From contig PNNO01000002.1 of NCBI GenBank assembly GCA_013824265.1, positions 62,001-126,000 on the forward strand: a DNA stretch of 64,000 nt, in the 5' to 3' direction. Position 1 is the first letter of the stretch, and every line of letters starts with the position of its first letter. A model generated the notes under the pieces. That model did no database searches. It saw only the letters and a program-made list of their open reading frames with translations, and was not told the origin of the DNA. The DNA is from a bacterium. GTDB taxonomy: Bacteria > Patescibacteriota > Gracilibacteria > UBA1369 > PNNO01. The translations under genes were made by a program, and so were the position numbers. Positions 17,604-24,959 of this stretch are shown piece after piece.

Positions 17604-17623
17604 ATCGCTAATTTTGCTATAAT
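17594..17623 (+). promoter_or_regulatory. Sigma-70-type promoter of the LPETG surface protein
   Basis: Extended -10 TGcTATAAT (TATAAT at 17618-17623) is 18 bp from a TTTGAA -35-like box (17594-17599) inside the end of the preceding gene. The transcript would start about 25 bp before the ATG. Confidence 0.7.
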
Positions 17624-17655
17624 TTAGAGATTTATAAAAACTAACACAAAAACAC

Positions 17656-19179
17656 ATGCAGAAGTTTCTATCTACCTTAGCAATGTTATTGCTTGCGATT
17701 ACTCTTGTTCCGCAAGTAAACGCCCAAGGCCTTGATGCCGACATTACCCCGCCTGACGACGTGGAAAATCTTCAAATTGAATTATATGACGGCGCAGCAA
17801 TTTTAAGCTGGGACGTGGCTACTGACGATACAGAGGTTGTCGGATATAAGATTTATTCCGGCCCTGAAACTGTTACGGCTGACGAAGGGGAATATTCATA
17901 TAAAGTAATAGACGCGGAGAATGTAATAGAATATCGCGTTGAAGGACTTGCTAATGGAAAAGAGATACATTTTGCAATTACAGCTTATGACGCAGCCGGA
18001 AACGAAAGTGAAAACTATAGCGATGAAGCTTATGGTACTCCGGATCCATCTTATGGACCTGCACCTGCAGCGGTACACGGCGCAGCTGATGAAGAATCAC
18101 CAACTGTAAGTGACGCACAGGCTATAGACAACCAAACAGTTAAAGTTGTTTTCTCTGAAGCCGTTGTATTACCTGCATCAGGAGCAGAAGCTGCATTTAG
18201 CATCTTTAATAACGCGACATCAGAAAATCTAACAGTAATTAGTCTTGAAATGGACGCGGAAGATATCATTGGAAAAACAGTTTTGTTAACAACGGATCCA
18301 CAAGAAGGTGGAGCCGAATATATTCTTACAGCAGGAATTCAAGTTGAAGACACTGTTGGCAACCCTATTGTAAGCGGAACTTCCGACACAGCTGCTTTTA
18401 TAGGAAGCACTGTTGAACCGGGAGCTGATATTACAGGAGACCTTCCGGAAGAAGATTTTGAAGCCCCTACCGTAGTTTCAGCAGAGGCTAAGAATATGAA
18501 TTCAGTACAAATAGTATTCTCGGAACCTGTGGTTTTGGATAGTGATCCCGAGCTTAACTTCTTTATTTCAAAAGTTACCGATCCAACAACAGAACTTGCA
18601 ATTACAAGTGTTGAAAGAAACGACACTGGATCTGTAATAACAGTTAAGACTTCAACTCAGGAAGAAATTGAATACTCGGTTTTGGTTACCGGAGTTCTTG
18701 ATGAAGCCGGAAATGAAATTGATGACCTTGCAAACACAGCTACATTTATGGGAAGCCTTGCTACGGGAGAAGAAACAGATGAGCTGCCTGTAGATGAAAC
18801 AGACGAAGATATAATGGCGCTTACTCCGGAAAATGTGAAGAACTTGGTTGCAACTTTGATAAGCGACCTAGTTGTACATCTTACATGGGAAATGCCTACA
18901 GATGCTTCTATTATAGATCAAATCCTTTACAAGAGTACTGACGGAGGAACCAGCTATGATGCAGGAACTTCACTTGGTGCTGATCGCGAAGAAGTTGAAG
19001 TTACAGGTCTTACTCCTGGAATGGAATATTACTTTAAGCTTACAACAAAGGATATTGAAGGAAACGAAAGCGACGGTATGATCACACACATTAGACTGCC
19101 TGAAACAGGTATGGGCCTTGGACTTCTAATAGGAGCTTCAATGGGACTTGCAGCACTTAAAAATAAAAAGAAAAAATAA
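17656..19179 (+). CDS. Secreted Fn3/Ig-like surface protein with LPETG sorting signal
   Basis: 507 aa. Signal peptide (residues 1-24, ending VNAQ), fibronectin type III domain (~30-125), two SbsA/Big_5-like Ig repeats (~140-255 with VVFSEAVVL and ~270-370 with IVFSEPVVL), a second Fn3 (~390-475), then LPETG, a hydrophobic segment and KNKKKK. That tail is the classic sortase substrate signal of monoderm envelopes. Probably a wall-attached adhesin or surface-layer component. No sortase gene is in the window. The leader before ATG (TAACACAAAAACA) recurs before the 33-aa ORF at 20193. Confidence 0.88.
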   Translation: MQKFLSTLAMLLLAITLVPQVNAQGLDADITPPDDVENLQIELYDGAAILSWDVATDDTEVVGYKIYSGPETVTADEGEYSYKVIDAENVIEYRVEGLANGKEIHFAITAYDAAGNESENYSDEAYGTPDPSYGPAPAAVHGAADEESPTVSDAQAIDNQTVKVVFSEAVVLPASGAEAAFSIFNNATSENLTVISLEMDAEDIIGKTVLLTTDPQEGGAEYILTAGIQVEDTVGNPIVSGTSDTAAFIGSTVEPGADITGDLPEEDFEAPTVVSAEAKNMNSVQIVFSEPVVLDSDPELNFFISKVTDPTTELAITSVERNDTGSVITVKTSTQEEIEYSVLVTGVLDEAGNEIDDLANTATFMGSLATGEETDELPVDETDEDIMALTPENVKNLVATLISDLVVHLTWEMPTDASIIDQILYKSTDGGTSYDAGTSLGADREEVEVTGLTPGMEYYFKLTTKDIEGNESDGMITHIRLPETGMGLGLLIGASMGLAALKNKKKK

Positions 19180-19200
19180 TTGATATAAAAAACTAAATTG

Positions 19201-19247
19201 GCCGGTCTTTGCAGTCAATCCATGGCTCTAAAAAGATCGGCTTTTTT
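19201..19247 (+). terminator. Rho-independent terminator of the surface protein gene
   Basis: GCCGGTCTTT (19201-19210) pairs with AAAGATCGGC (19232-19241, one G-U) and is followed by TTTTTT on the plus strand. Confidence 0.85.
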
Positions 19248-19294
19248 AGTATTTGTTTAGAAAAATTTTAAAATTGCCGAGTAAGATTAATGGC

Positions 19295-20104
19295 ATGATT
19301 AAGAATGTTTTTTTAATGTGCATAATCGGGCTTGTTTTGATTTGTATTTGCGTAGCGGGTTTGCCGGGGCGGGAAGTACAAGTGTCGTTTTTAAATGTCG
19401 GACAGGGAGACAGCATTTTTGTGCGCACGCCGGACGATTATTTTATTTTGATTGATGGTGGACCGTCCGTTTCCGTTCTGGAAGAGCTTGCCGAGGTTAT
19501 GCCACGCTACAACAGAACAATCGATTTGGTTTTGATTACCCACCCCCATGCGGACCATGTTAATGGGCTTGTTGAGGTTGTTAAGCGATTTGAGGTTAAA
19601 GGTGTAATGCTTGTTGGAACGCCTTCCGGAAACACTTTTTACCAAGAGATTTTGCGACTATGTGGTGAGCAGGGAATCCCGATTTATTTTGGAGAATCCG
19701 GGCGGGACGTAAAGGTTGGGAGCTATCTTTATATTGATGTTGTTTGGCCTTCGCGATCGATGGCCGGAGTAGAATTTGAAAATTTAAATAATGCTTCTTT
19801 GGCGGTTCGTTTAATCATGCCGGACAAAGTTTTTATGTTAACGGGCGACGCGGAAGAGGAAGAGGAGAGGGAAATTTTAAGGTCCGGTTTTGATTTATCC
19901 GCCGATATTTTTAAGGCGGGACATCACGGAAGCAAAACGGCAAGTAGTGATGAGTTTTTGGATGCGGTTGAGCCGGACACGGTGGTTATACAAAGCGGCG
20001 CCGGAAACAGTTTTGGACATCCGCATAAAGAGGTACTGGAAAGACTGCTGCGCCTCGGCATACAGGTGAGAAGGAATGATTTGGAGGGGAGGGTGGAGAT
20101 TTAA
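19295..20104 (+). CDS. ComEC-like metallo-beta-lactamase-fold hydrolase, membrane-anchored
   Basis: 269 aa from ATG 19295; an in-frame TTG at 19253 sits on the tail of the preceding terminator and is less likely. An N-terminal transmembrane segment is followed by the MBL domain seen at the C-terminus of ComEC/Rec2: FLNVGQGDSIFV, THPHADHVNG (HxHxDH zinc site), LTGDAEEEEE and AGHHGSKTASS. The competence-pore ComEC transmembrane domain is absent, so this is the stand-alone extracellular nuclease-like form. Substrate unproven; DNA or nucleotides are the usual suggestion. Confidence 0.88.
   Translation: MIKNVFLMCIIGLVLICICVAGLPGREVQVSFLNVGQGDSIFVRTPDDYFILIDGGPSVSVLEELAEVMPRYNRTIDLVLITHPHADHVNGLVEVVKRFEVKGVMLVGTPSGNTFYQEILRLCGEQGIPIYFGESGRDVKVGSYLYIDVVWPSRSMAGVEFENLNNASLAVRLIMPDKVFMLTGDAEEEEEREILRSGFDLSADIFKAGHHGSKTASSDEFLDAVEPDTVVIQSGAGNSFGHPHKEVLERLLRLGIQVRRNDLEGRVEI
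19879..19894 (+). repeat. 16-bp direct repeat, copy 1 (inside the MBL gene)
   Basis: AAGGTCCGGTTTTGAT, identical to 20886-20901 about 1 kb downstream. Here it is coding (for RSGFD). The pair encloses the 3' end of the MBL gene, the G-tract promoter, the 33-aa ORF and the 171-aa orphan gene. Confidence 0.6.
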
Positions 20105-20128
20105 ACTAACCATGCCGTACAAGAAGGG

Positions 20129-20160
20129 TTGACGGGGGGGGGGTTATGGTATCGTATAGA
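20129..20160 (+). promoter_or_regulatory. Promoter-like element with a G10 tract in its spacer
   Basis: A TTGACG -35 (20129-20134) runs into ten consecutive G (20134-20143), then an extended -10-like TGGTATCGT (TATCGT 20150-20155) or TATAGA (20155-20160). Spacers are 15 and 20 bp as written. Slippage of the G tract would change the spacer, as in known phase-variable promoters. The downstream 33-aa ORF begins at 20193. Confidence 0.45.
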
Positions 20161-20192
20161 TGGTAATAAAAAAATATTAACACAAAAACAAA

Positions 20193-20294
20193 ATGGAAAA
20201 TTCATTTTTCAAAGAAAACAAACTGGTCTTTATGATCACCCCTACTAAAGAACCTGAATGGCATAATGAGGAGCCAAACACGCAAGGGCCTTGA
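20193..20294 (+). CDS. Possible 33-aa small protein
   Basis: ATG to TGA, 33 codons, beginning MENSFFKENKLV and ending EEPNTQGP; soluble, no motif. Support is contextual: it sits ~30 bp downstream of the G-tract promoter, and the 13 bp TAACACAAAAACA before its start (20178-20190) are identical to the leader before the LPETG surface protein gene (17642-17654). Could be a leader peptide or chance. Confidence 0.35.
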   Translation: MENSFFKENKLVFMITPTKEPEWHNEEPNTQGP

Positions 20295-20318
20295 CAATTT
20301 TAATATTTGTGATAAAAT
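20291..20318 (+). promoter_or_regulatory. Strong sigma-70-type promoter of the 171-aa unknown gene
   Basis: Perfect TTGACA (20291-20296), 16-bp spacer, TAAAAT (20313-20318). It overlaps the stop of the 33-aa ORF and lies 33 bp before the ATG at 20352. It also argues against an in-frame TTG at 20325 as the start. Confidence 0.75.
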
Positions 20319-20351
20319 GCAACCTTGTTCAATTTATTAACTTACAAAAAT

Positions 20352-20867
20352 ATGACAGAAAAAAGAACAGATCACGTTGAATGTTGTGAACAATCAGGGG
20401 AAAACTCAAATTCTCCCACCATAACTATAGGTTTGGATCAAATGGAAACTGTAAAAAAACAAGTTGGTGGAGTTTTAGATGAGGTAGCCACTAAGCCACA
20501 AGAAGGTCAAGAAAAAGAACAAATAACTATATGGTTTGCCAGGGTATTACCAGAAGAATCCCCCTTAGAAGACGGAACCCCATTTGTGGGTATAACAATG
20601 GAGAAAGTCGATTTGGACTCAGAAGTCGCTAAAGCGTATTTAGCATATAAGGAGGCTGAAAGAGAATGGTCTAATTGGCAAGAAACATTAAATACAGTTG
20701 ACGAGAGAGGAAATAAACTACGTAGTTATGCCAGGACGAATTATGAGACAGATCTTTGTAGGGCAAGGGTAGAAAATGCAAAAATAAAATTCTTAAAAGC
20801 CTTTAACGCTTCCAATTTAGGTGAAAAATATAAAGGAGATAAAATAACTAAGCCTATCAAAAATTAA
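20352..20867 (+). CDS. Unknown hydrophilic, helical protein
   Basis: 171 aa from ATG 20352. The N-terminal ~60 residues are low-complexity and acidic (Cys pair ECCEQ near residue 10). The middle (TIWFARVLPEESPLEDGTPF) looks beta-like. The C-terminal half is a long charged amphipathic helix (VAKAYLAYKEAEREWSNW). No family recognised. It has a strong promoter of its own and lies within the 16-bp repeat pair, so it may be recently acquired. The following 20868-20976 has no gene; it holds repeat copy 2 and a weak CAAAGGT/ACCTTTG inverted repeat. Confidence 0.55.
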   Translation: MTEKRTDHVECCEQSGENSNSPTITIGLDQMETVKKQVGGVLDEVATKPQEGQEKEQITIWFARVLPEESPLEDGTPFVGITMEKVDLDSEVAKAYLAYKEAEREWSNWQETLNTVDERGNKLRSYARTNYETDLCRARVENAKIKFLKAFNASNLGEKYKGDKITKPIKN

Positions 20868-20885
20868 AAAGGAATCAGGGATACA

Positions 20886-20901
20886 AAGGTCCGGTTTTGA
20901 T
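20886..20901 (+). repeat. 16-bp direct repeat, copy 2 (intergenic)
   Basis: Exact copy of 19879-19894. It lies just after the 171-aa gene and before the convergent end of murA. Sequence similarity stops at both edges of the 16 bp. Confidence 0.6.
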
Positions 20902-20976
20902 CTAACTAATGAGAGAACCTTTGAATCTGTAAAATCCCGAAGCAGTCTGCGAGTAATAATTTTAATTTACTGGGGG

Positions 20977-22236
20977 TTACTTTCTTTCGATTGTAGCTCC
21001 CAGTTTTTTTAATTTCTGTTCAAGGTTGTCATAACCGCGGTCTATGAAGCCGATATTGTTTATTTCGGTTTCACCTTCGGCTACAAGGGCGGCAAGGACC
21101 ATGGCGGCTCCGGCGCGAATGTCCCAGCTGGAAATGTGGACACCTCTTAAGTTTTGTTTGCCCGAAATAATCGCCTGATGTGGATTTAGAATTTCAAACT
21201 TCGCGCCCATTTTTTCAAGCTCAAAAAGGTAATTAAGACGCCCGTCAAACAGTGTTTCAAAAACTTTACTTTTCCCGTCCGCCTGAGTAAGCAAAACCGC
21301 GAAAGGGGCCTGGAGGTCGGTTGGGAAGCTTGGGTGAACCGCCGTTCTAAGTTGGGTAATCGCCTTTAATTTTCCATGAGGTTTTACGATTGCCGAATTT
21401 TTTTTGAGCTCATAAGGCACACCAAGTTCGGAAAATTTTTGCCAGAAACTATCAAGATGATGAGGGTCTATGCCTTTTATTTCAACTTCGCCATTTGTAA
21501 GGGCGGCCGCGATCGCGAATGTACCGGCCTCAAGGTAATCGCCGGTAATTGAGTACTCACCGCCTTTTAAAGATTTAACTCCTTTAACTAAAAGTTCGTG
21601 CGTGCCGATGCCGGAAATTTTTGCGCCAAGGCTGTTTAGGAAGTTACACAGATCCTGGACATGCGGCTCCGCGGCCGCGAGCCTTATAATCGAAGTTCCT
21701 TCAGCCAAAACAGCCGCCATAATAACATTTTCCGTGGCCGTAACACTTAATTCGGACATCACAATATCAGCACCTTTTAGCCCTTTTGAAGCGACTTTTA
21801 ATTCTATGTTTTTTTGATCATCAACAACCTGAACACCCAATCCCATGAACGCCGAAAGATGCGTATCCACAGGACGTTTTCCAAGTATACATCCTCCGGG
21901 AAATTCCATTTCCGCCTTACCAAATCTTGCAAGAAGCGGACCAAGCAAAAGGATGGAAGCCCTCATACAGTGCTTTCCGTCATTTGAAACATAAGTACTT
22001 TTTACATTTTTCGGATCAACCGTAATTACGCCGTCTTTGAATTCAACTTTGGTTCCAATCGTTTTCAATATCGAGATCATCGCGTGAATATCGGCTATAT
22101 CCGGAACGTTTTTTAAAATGACCGGCTCTTTTGCAAGAATTGTAGCGCACAAAATAGGTAGGGCTGCGTTTTTTGAACCGCTAACCGTTACAGATCCTTT
22201 AAGTTTCCTGCCGCCTTGTACAATATATTTTCCCAT
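20977..22236 (-). CDS. murA: UDP-N-acetylglucosamine 1-carboxyvinyltransferase
   Basis: 419 aa from ATG 22236 (MGKYIVQGG). First committed step of peptidoglycan synthesis: transfer of enolpyruvate from PEP to UDP-GlcNAc. N-terminal GSKNAALPILCA and the catalytic loop PGGCILGKRPVD with its Cys (the fosfomycin-target position) are present. The upstream promoter predicts transcription starting near 22240, which excludes the ATG at 22248 and gives an almost leaderless mRNA. Confidence 0.96.
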   Translation of the reverse strand: MGKYIVQGGRKLKGSVTVSGSKNAALPILCATILAKEPVILKNVPDIADIHAMISILKTIGTKVEFKDGVITVDPKNVKSTYVSNDGKHCMRASILLLGPLLARFGKAEMEFPGGCILGKRPVDTHLSAFMGLGVQVVDDQKNIELKVASKGLKGADIVMSELSVTATENVIMAAVLAEGTSIIRLAAAEPHVQDLCNFLNSLGAKISGIGTHELLVKGVKSLKGGEYSITGDYLEAGTFAIAAALTNGEVEIKGIDPHHLDSFWQKFSELGVPYELKKNSAIVKPHGKLKAITQLRTAVHPSFPTDLQAPFAVLLTQADGKSKVFETLFDGRLNYLFELEKMGAKFEILNPHQAIISGKQNLRGVHISSWDIRAGAAMVLAALVAEGETEINNIGFIDRGYDNLEQKLKKLGATIERK

Positions 22237-22246
22237 AGTGATACGC

Positions 22247-22275
22247 ATTATAAAGTTTGCCCTTTATTAAATCAA
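22247..22275 (-). promoter_or_regulatory. Sigma-70-type promoter of murA
   Basis: On the minus strand TTGATT (22275-22270), 17-bp spacer, TATAAT (22252-22247). The spacing is ideal, and the predicted start lies a few bases before the murA ATG at 22236. Confidence 0.75.
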
Positions 22276-22306
22276 GGTGCCGTGGTTTGTAGGGCAATGG
22301 AAATGG

Positions 22307-23140
22307 TTATTCCTCCTGTTCAAAATTTAAAGAATAATAATTTTCTGTTTTTTCTCCCCTATAACTCGGATAAAAAATAGCAATATTTTTGCAAGTTCCT
22401 GTTTCAGGGTTTATTTTTGTCGCACCAGCCAACAAGTGACATCCAAATTCATTATCATTATTTATTCGTGACTTCATACAGGTAACTCCTACCACAAAAC
22501 TATAATTTTTTTCTGGCTTTAGAATCTTCAAAAATAAAGGTCTAATAAAGTTTTCAAGGCTGTAATACATACAACCATTTTTCAACTCCTCATCGCTTAC
22601 TTTTGGTAAAGGCAAATGGAAAAACAATACAGTAAAAGCAAGTTTTGACCCTGTATTGCGCATCGTTTGATAATTAACTTCTTCATCGGAAAAAATTATC
22701 TTTTCACTAGTTTTTGAAATATATTTTGGGACTTTATTTAATCCCCAAAAAACACCTCCTAAGAACTGATAACCATCATTGGTATCGTTAATTAAATCAA
22801 AACCATCAATCAATCCAACTCCCTTAGGCAATCCAGTCTCTGTATCAAAACCTTGAATAATCGCCCCTTTTTTCTCACCTTTAACATGAATTTTACCACT
22901 GACATGATGATTAATTACAATTCTATTATTAGTAAAATATCTTGTTTTGTTGGCTTCTATTGTTTTCTCTCTACCAACTTTGTTTACAGGCATATCAAAA
23001 GTACCAATTTCATATTCCGGATTCTCAATATGCTTCGTAATGAGATCAGTAATTTGGAAACTCCCATCTGGATTGTACGCCGCATTTAGAACAGCCGTTT
23101 CAGAGTTTTTATACCTAATAATAATCGCGAAAGAGTTCAT
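22307..23140 (-). CDS. Unknown protein at the end of the defence operon (tail gene 2)
   Basis: 277 aa, soluble, largely beta-type, with no recognised domain. Distinctive stretches include IVINHHVSGKIHVKGEKKG, FFHLPLPKVSDEELKNGCMYY and FVVGVTCMKSRINNDNEFGC. It is the last gene of the leftward series that starts with the RloA-like ATPase; 31 bp separate it from the 199-aa gene start-side neighbour. Position suggests an accessory or effector of the restriction/abortive-infection cluster, or an unrelated cargo gene. Function unknown. Confidence 0.6.
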   Translation of the reverse strand: MNSFAIIIRYKNSETAVLNAAYNPDGSFQITDLITKHIENPEYEIGTFDMPVNKVGREKTIEANKTRYFTNNRIVINHHVSGKIHVKGEKKGAIIQGFDTETGLPKGVGLIDGFDLINDTNDGYQFLGGVFWGLNKVPKYISKTSEKIIFSDEEVNYQTMRNTGSKLAFTVLFFHLPLPKVSDEELKNGCMYYSLENFIRPLFLKILKPEKNYSFVVGVTCMKSRINNDNEFGCHLLAGATKINPETGTCKNIAIFYPSYRGEKTENYYSLNFEQEE

Positions 23141-23171
23141 TGAAACTAATAATCGTTAAGTTGTAAACACT

Positions 23172-23744
23172 TTAACGCCTATCGCCCATTTCGATATAGA
23201 AGATAGACGCGTCAGAATTACATTGAAATATCAACCATCTGCCAAGCTCAAAATCATATTTTAAAACCACCGATTTTGGATTCCCCAACAAGGCTAAAGT
23301 AGATGGATTTAGGGCCGTCTCAAGCTGCAACAAACTCTTTGGCATTTCTTGAAAGGCCTTAACAAACAAGGCTTTATCTTCAACGAAAACCTGATTTTTA
23401 TAATCGTATATATCAAAATCAAAATACACTTCAACCTTGTTGGATAAAACAGTATCAATATAAAATTTTGATCTATTCTTATCCTTACTTACCTTTTTAA
23501 TGACATCTATCAGTTTATCAGCTAATTTTGCACCTATTTGAGCCAAGAATCCTGTTAAAACAACACCTGTAGCAAAAATAATAACATCAACAGGGAACCA
23601 AAACAGCCCTCCCTTTGCAGAGGTATCACCTCTACTAAACTCTGGAACAAACCCCGCCTCTTTAATAATCGCATTTAAACCATCAACTATATCTTTAGAA
23701 AAGTAATTATCAACCGTTATTTGTATTGTTTTATTATTATTCAT
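23172..23744 (-). CDS. Unknown protein with a central hydrophobic segment (tail gene 1)
   Basis: 190 aa from ATG 23744 (MNNNKTIQ); an earlier in-frame start at 23771 also fits between the genes. Residues ~48-75 (WFPVDVIIFATGVVLTGFLA) are long enough to cross a membrane and are followed by an amphipathic helix KLADKLIDVIKKV. The N- and C-terminal parts are soluble and beta-rich. No family recognised. Directly behind hsdS in the same direction. A membrane-inserting effector is one reading, but only by analogy to other defence clusters. Confidence 0.6.
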   Translation of the reverse strand: MNNNKTIQITVDNYFSKDIVDGLNAIIKEAGFVPEFSRGDTSAKGGLFWFPVDVIIFATGVVLTGFLAQIGAKLADKLIDVIKKVSKDKNRSKFYIDTVLSNKVEVYFDFDIYDYKNQVFVEDKALFVKAFQEMPKSLLQLETALNPSTLALLGNPKSVVLKYDFELGRWLIFQCNSDASIFYIEMGDRR

Positions 23745-23789
23745 TCGTAAATAAATTAATTTGCTAAACATTCACAAAGTACCATCAAA

Positions 23790-24959
23790 TCAACTAAAAA
23801 ACCTTTGCATCAAAGCATTAAAATTCGTTTCTAATTCATCAGATTGCTTTAACGAGGATTGTATTATTTTGTCAGCTTTTACAACAATTTTAGAAAATTT
23901 TATTTGGAGATCAATAGGTGGTAATAAAATTTTAAAATTATTAATTTTAGTTAATGTAAATCTTTGAATGGCAACACCAGCCATTTGCTGTAATAAATAT
24001 TCTTTAACCTGAGAATTATTAAGCCAATAACAAAGAAAATGATTTATAATTAATTCATTATCTGGCTTTAAAAGAGCTAAACTTGAAAGCATGCTAAACT
24101 CAAAATCATATTTATTTATTGCAGCTATCCCAGTAGTTGCACCATCTTTAATGTAGAGAACATCACCTTTTTCCGGTCTACATCGCGAATATATTTTATT
24201 ATGCTCGTCTTGAGAAATATAAGTTGGGTTATCAAAAAATTCTAAACCAGTTTTTTTGAGATGCTTAGCGGTTATATAAGGAACCCCAGTTTCAACTATC
24301 GGAGGAGAAAAATGTGTTCCATCAGTAATTTTTATACAAACATCAGATAATTTTTTTACCGCCCAACCTTTTGGATTTTCTACTGGATTCCCAAACATTT
24401 CCAAAAACACCGCTTTCAAATAATCGTCCAGCAAAGTGATTGCCTGCTTGCGCTTTTGTCTTAAGGCATCTGCCGCATCAAGCTCGCGCACAATGCATTT
24501 TTGCTCTTCAAGAGATGGAAGTTGAATTTCTATGTTATTTATATCACTCAAACTTATAGACGGATAAGATTCATCTTTTATTAATCGTGAAGGTGGGATT
24601 GCTATAAAATAATATTTTAGAAATTGGGGGGAAACCATAGCAGTATCAGATAAAACCGTTGCCAAATGATTTACTACATACGCCTCGTTATTTAGACAAT
24701 ACACTCTACTTTTCGCTGCCGACATACCACTTTTGGCAAATACTAAAGTACCTTTGGGATGGAGCTTCAACTTATATTCTTGTGCAACAGTTTTGTTAAC
24801 TAATTTGCATGTTTTATATTCATCATTTGTAATAATCAAATCCTCAAGATTACCTGCTTTAATAAAAGGGATTCCCTCAATCCCGAAATTATTATCCCCT
24901 TGAGGAGCACCTTGCCCTGCCGATACTTGAGCAATTTTTGCTAACTTGATTATTTTCAT
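23790..24959 (-). CDS. hsdS: Type I restriction-modification specificity subunit HsdS
   Basis: 389 aa with two target-recognition domains (about 1-140 and 190-340) and helical spacers (LPSLEEQKCIVRELDAADAL and LPPIDLQIKFSKIVVKADKI) that set the gap between half-sites. It directs the HsdM/HsdR complex to a bipartite DNA sequence. Its ATG overlaps the hsdM stop as ATGA, typical of translational coupling. Both half-domains look complete, so the system is probably specific and active. Confidence 0.95.
   Translation of the reverse strand: MKIIKLAKIAQVSAGQGAPQGDNNFGIEGIPFIKAGNLEDLIITNDEYKTCKLVNKTVAQEYKLKLHPKGTLVFAKSGMSAAKSRVYCLNNEAYVVNHLATVLSDTAMVSPQFLKYYFIAIPPSRLIKDESYPSISLSDINNIEIQLPSLEEQKCIVRELDAADALRQKRKQAITLLDDYLKAVFLEMFGNPVENPKGWAVKKLSDVCIKITDGTHFSPPIVETGVPYITAKHLKKTGLEFFDNPTYISQDEHNKIYSRCRPEKGDVLYIKDGATTGIAAINKYDFEFSMLSSLALLKPDNELIINHFLCYWLNNSQVKEYLLQQMAGVAIQRFTLTKINNFKILLPPIDLQIKFSKIVVKADKIIQSSLKQSDELETNFNALMQRFFS

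Noticed and set aside
20325-20351. TTG start for the 171-aa gene
   Set aside because: It would begin only a few bases after the -10 box of its own strong promoter; ATG 20352 fits better.
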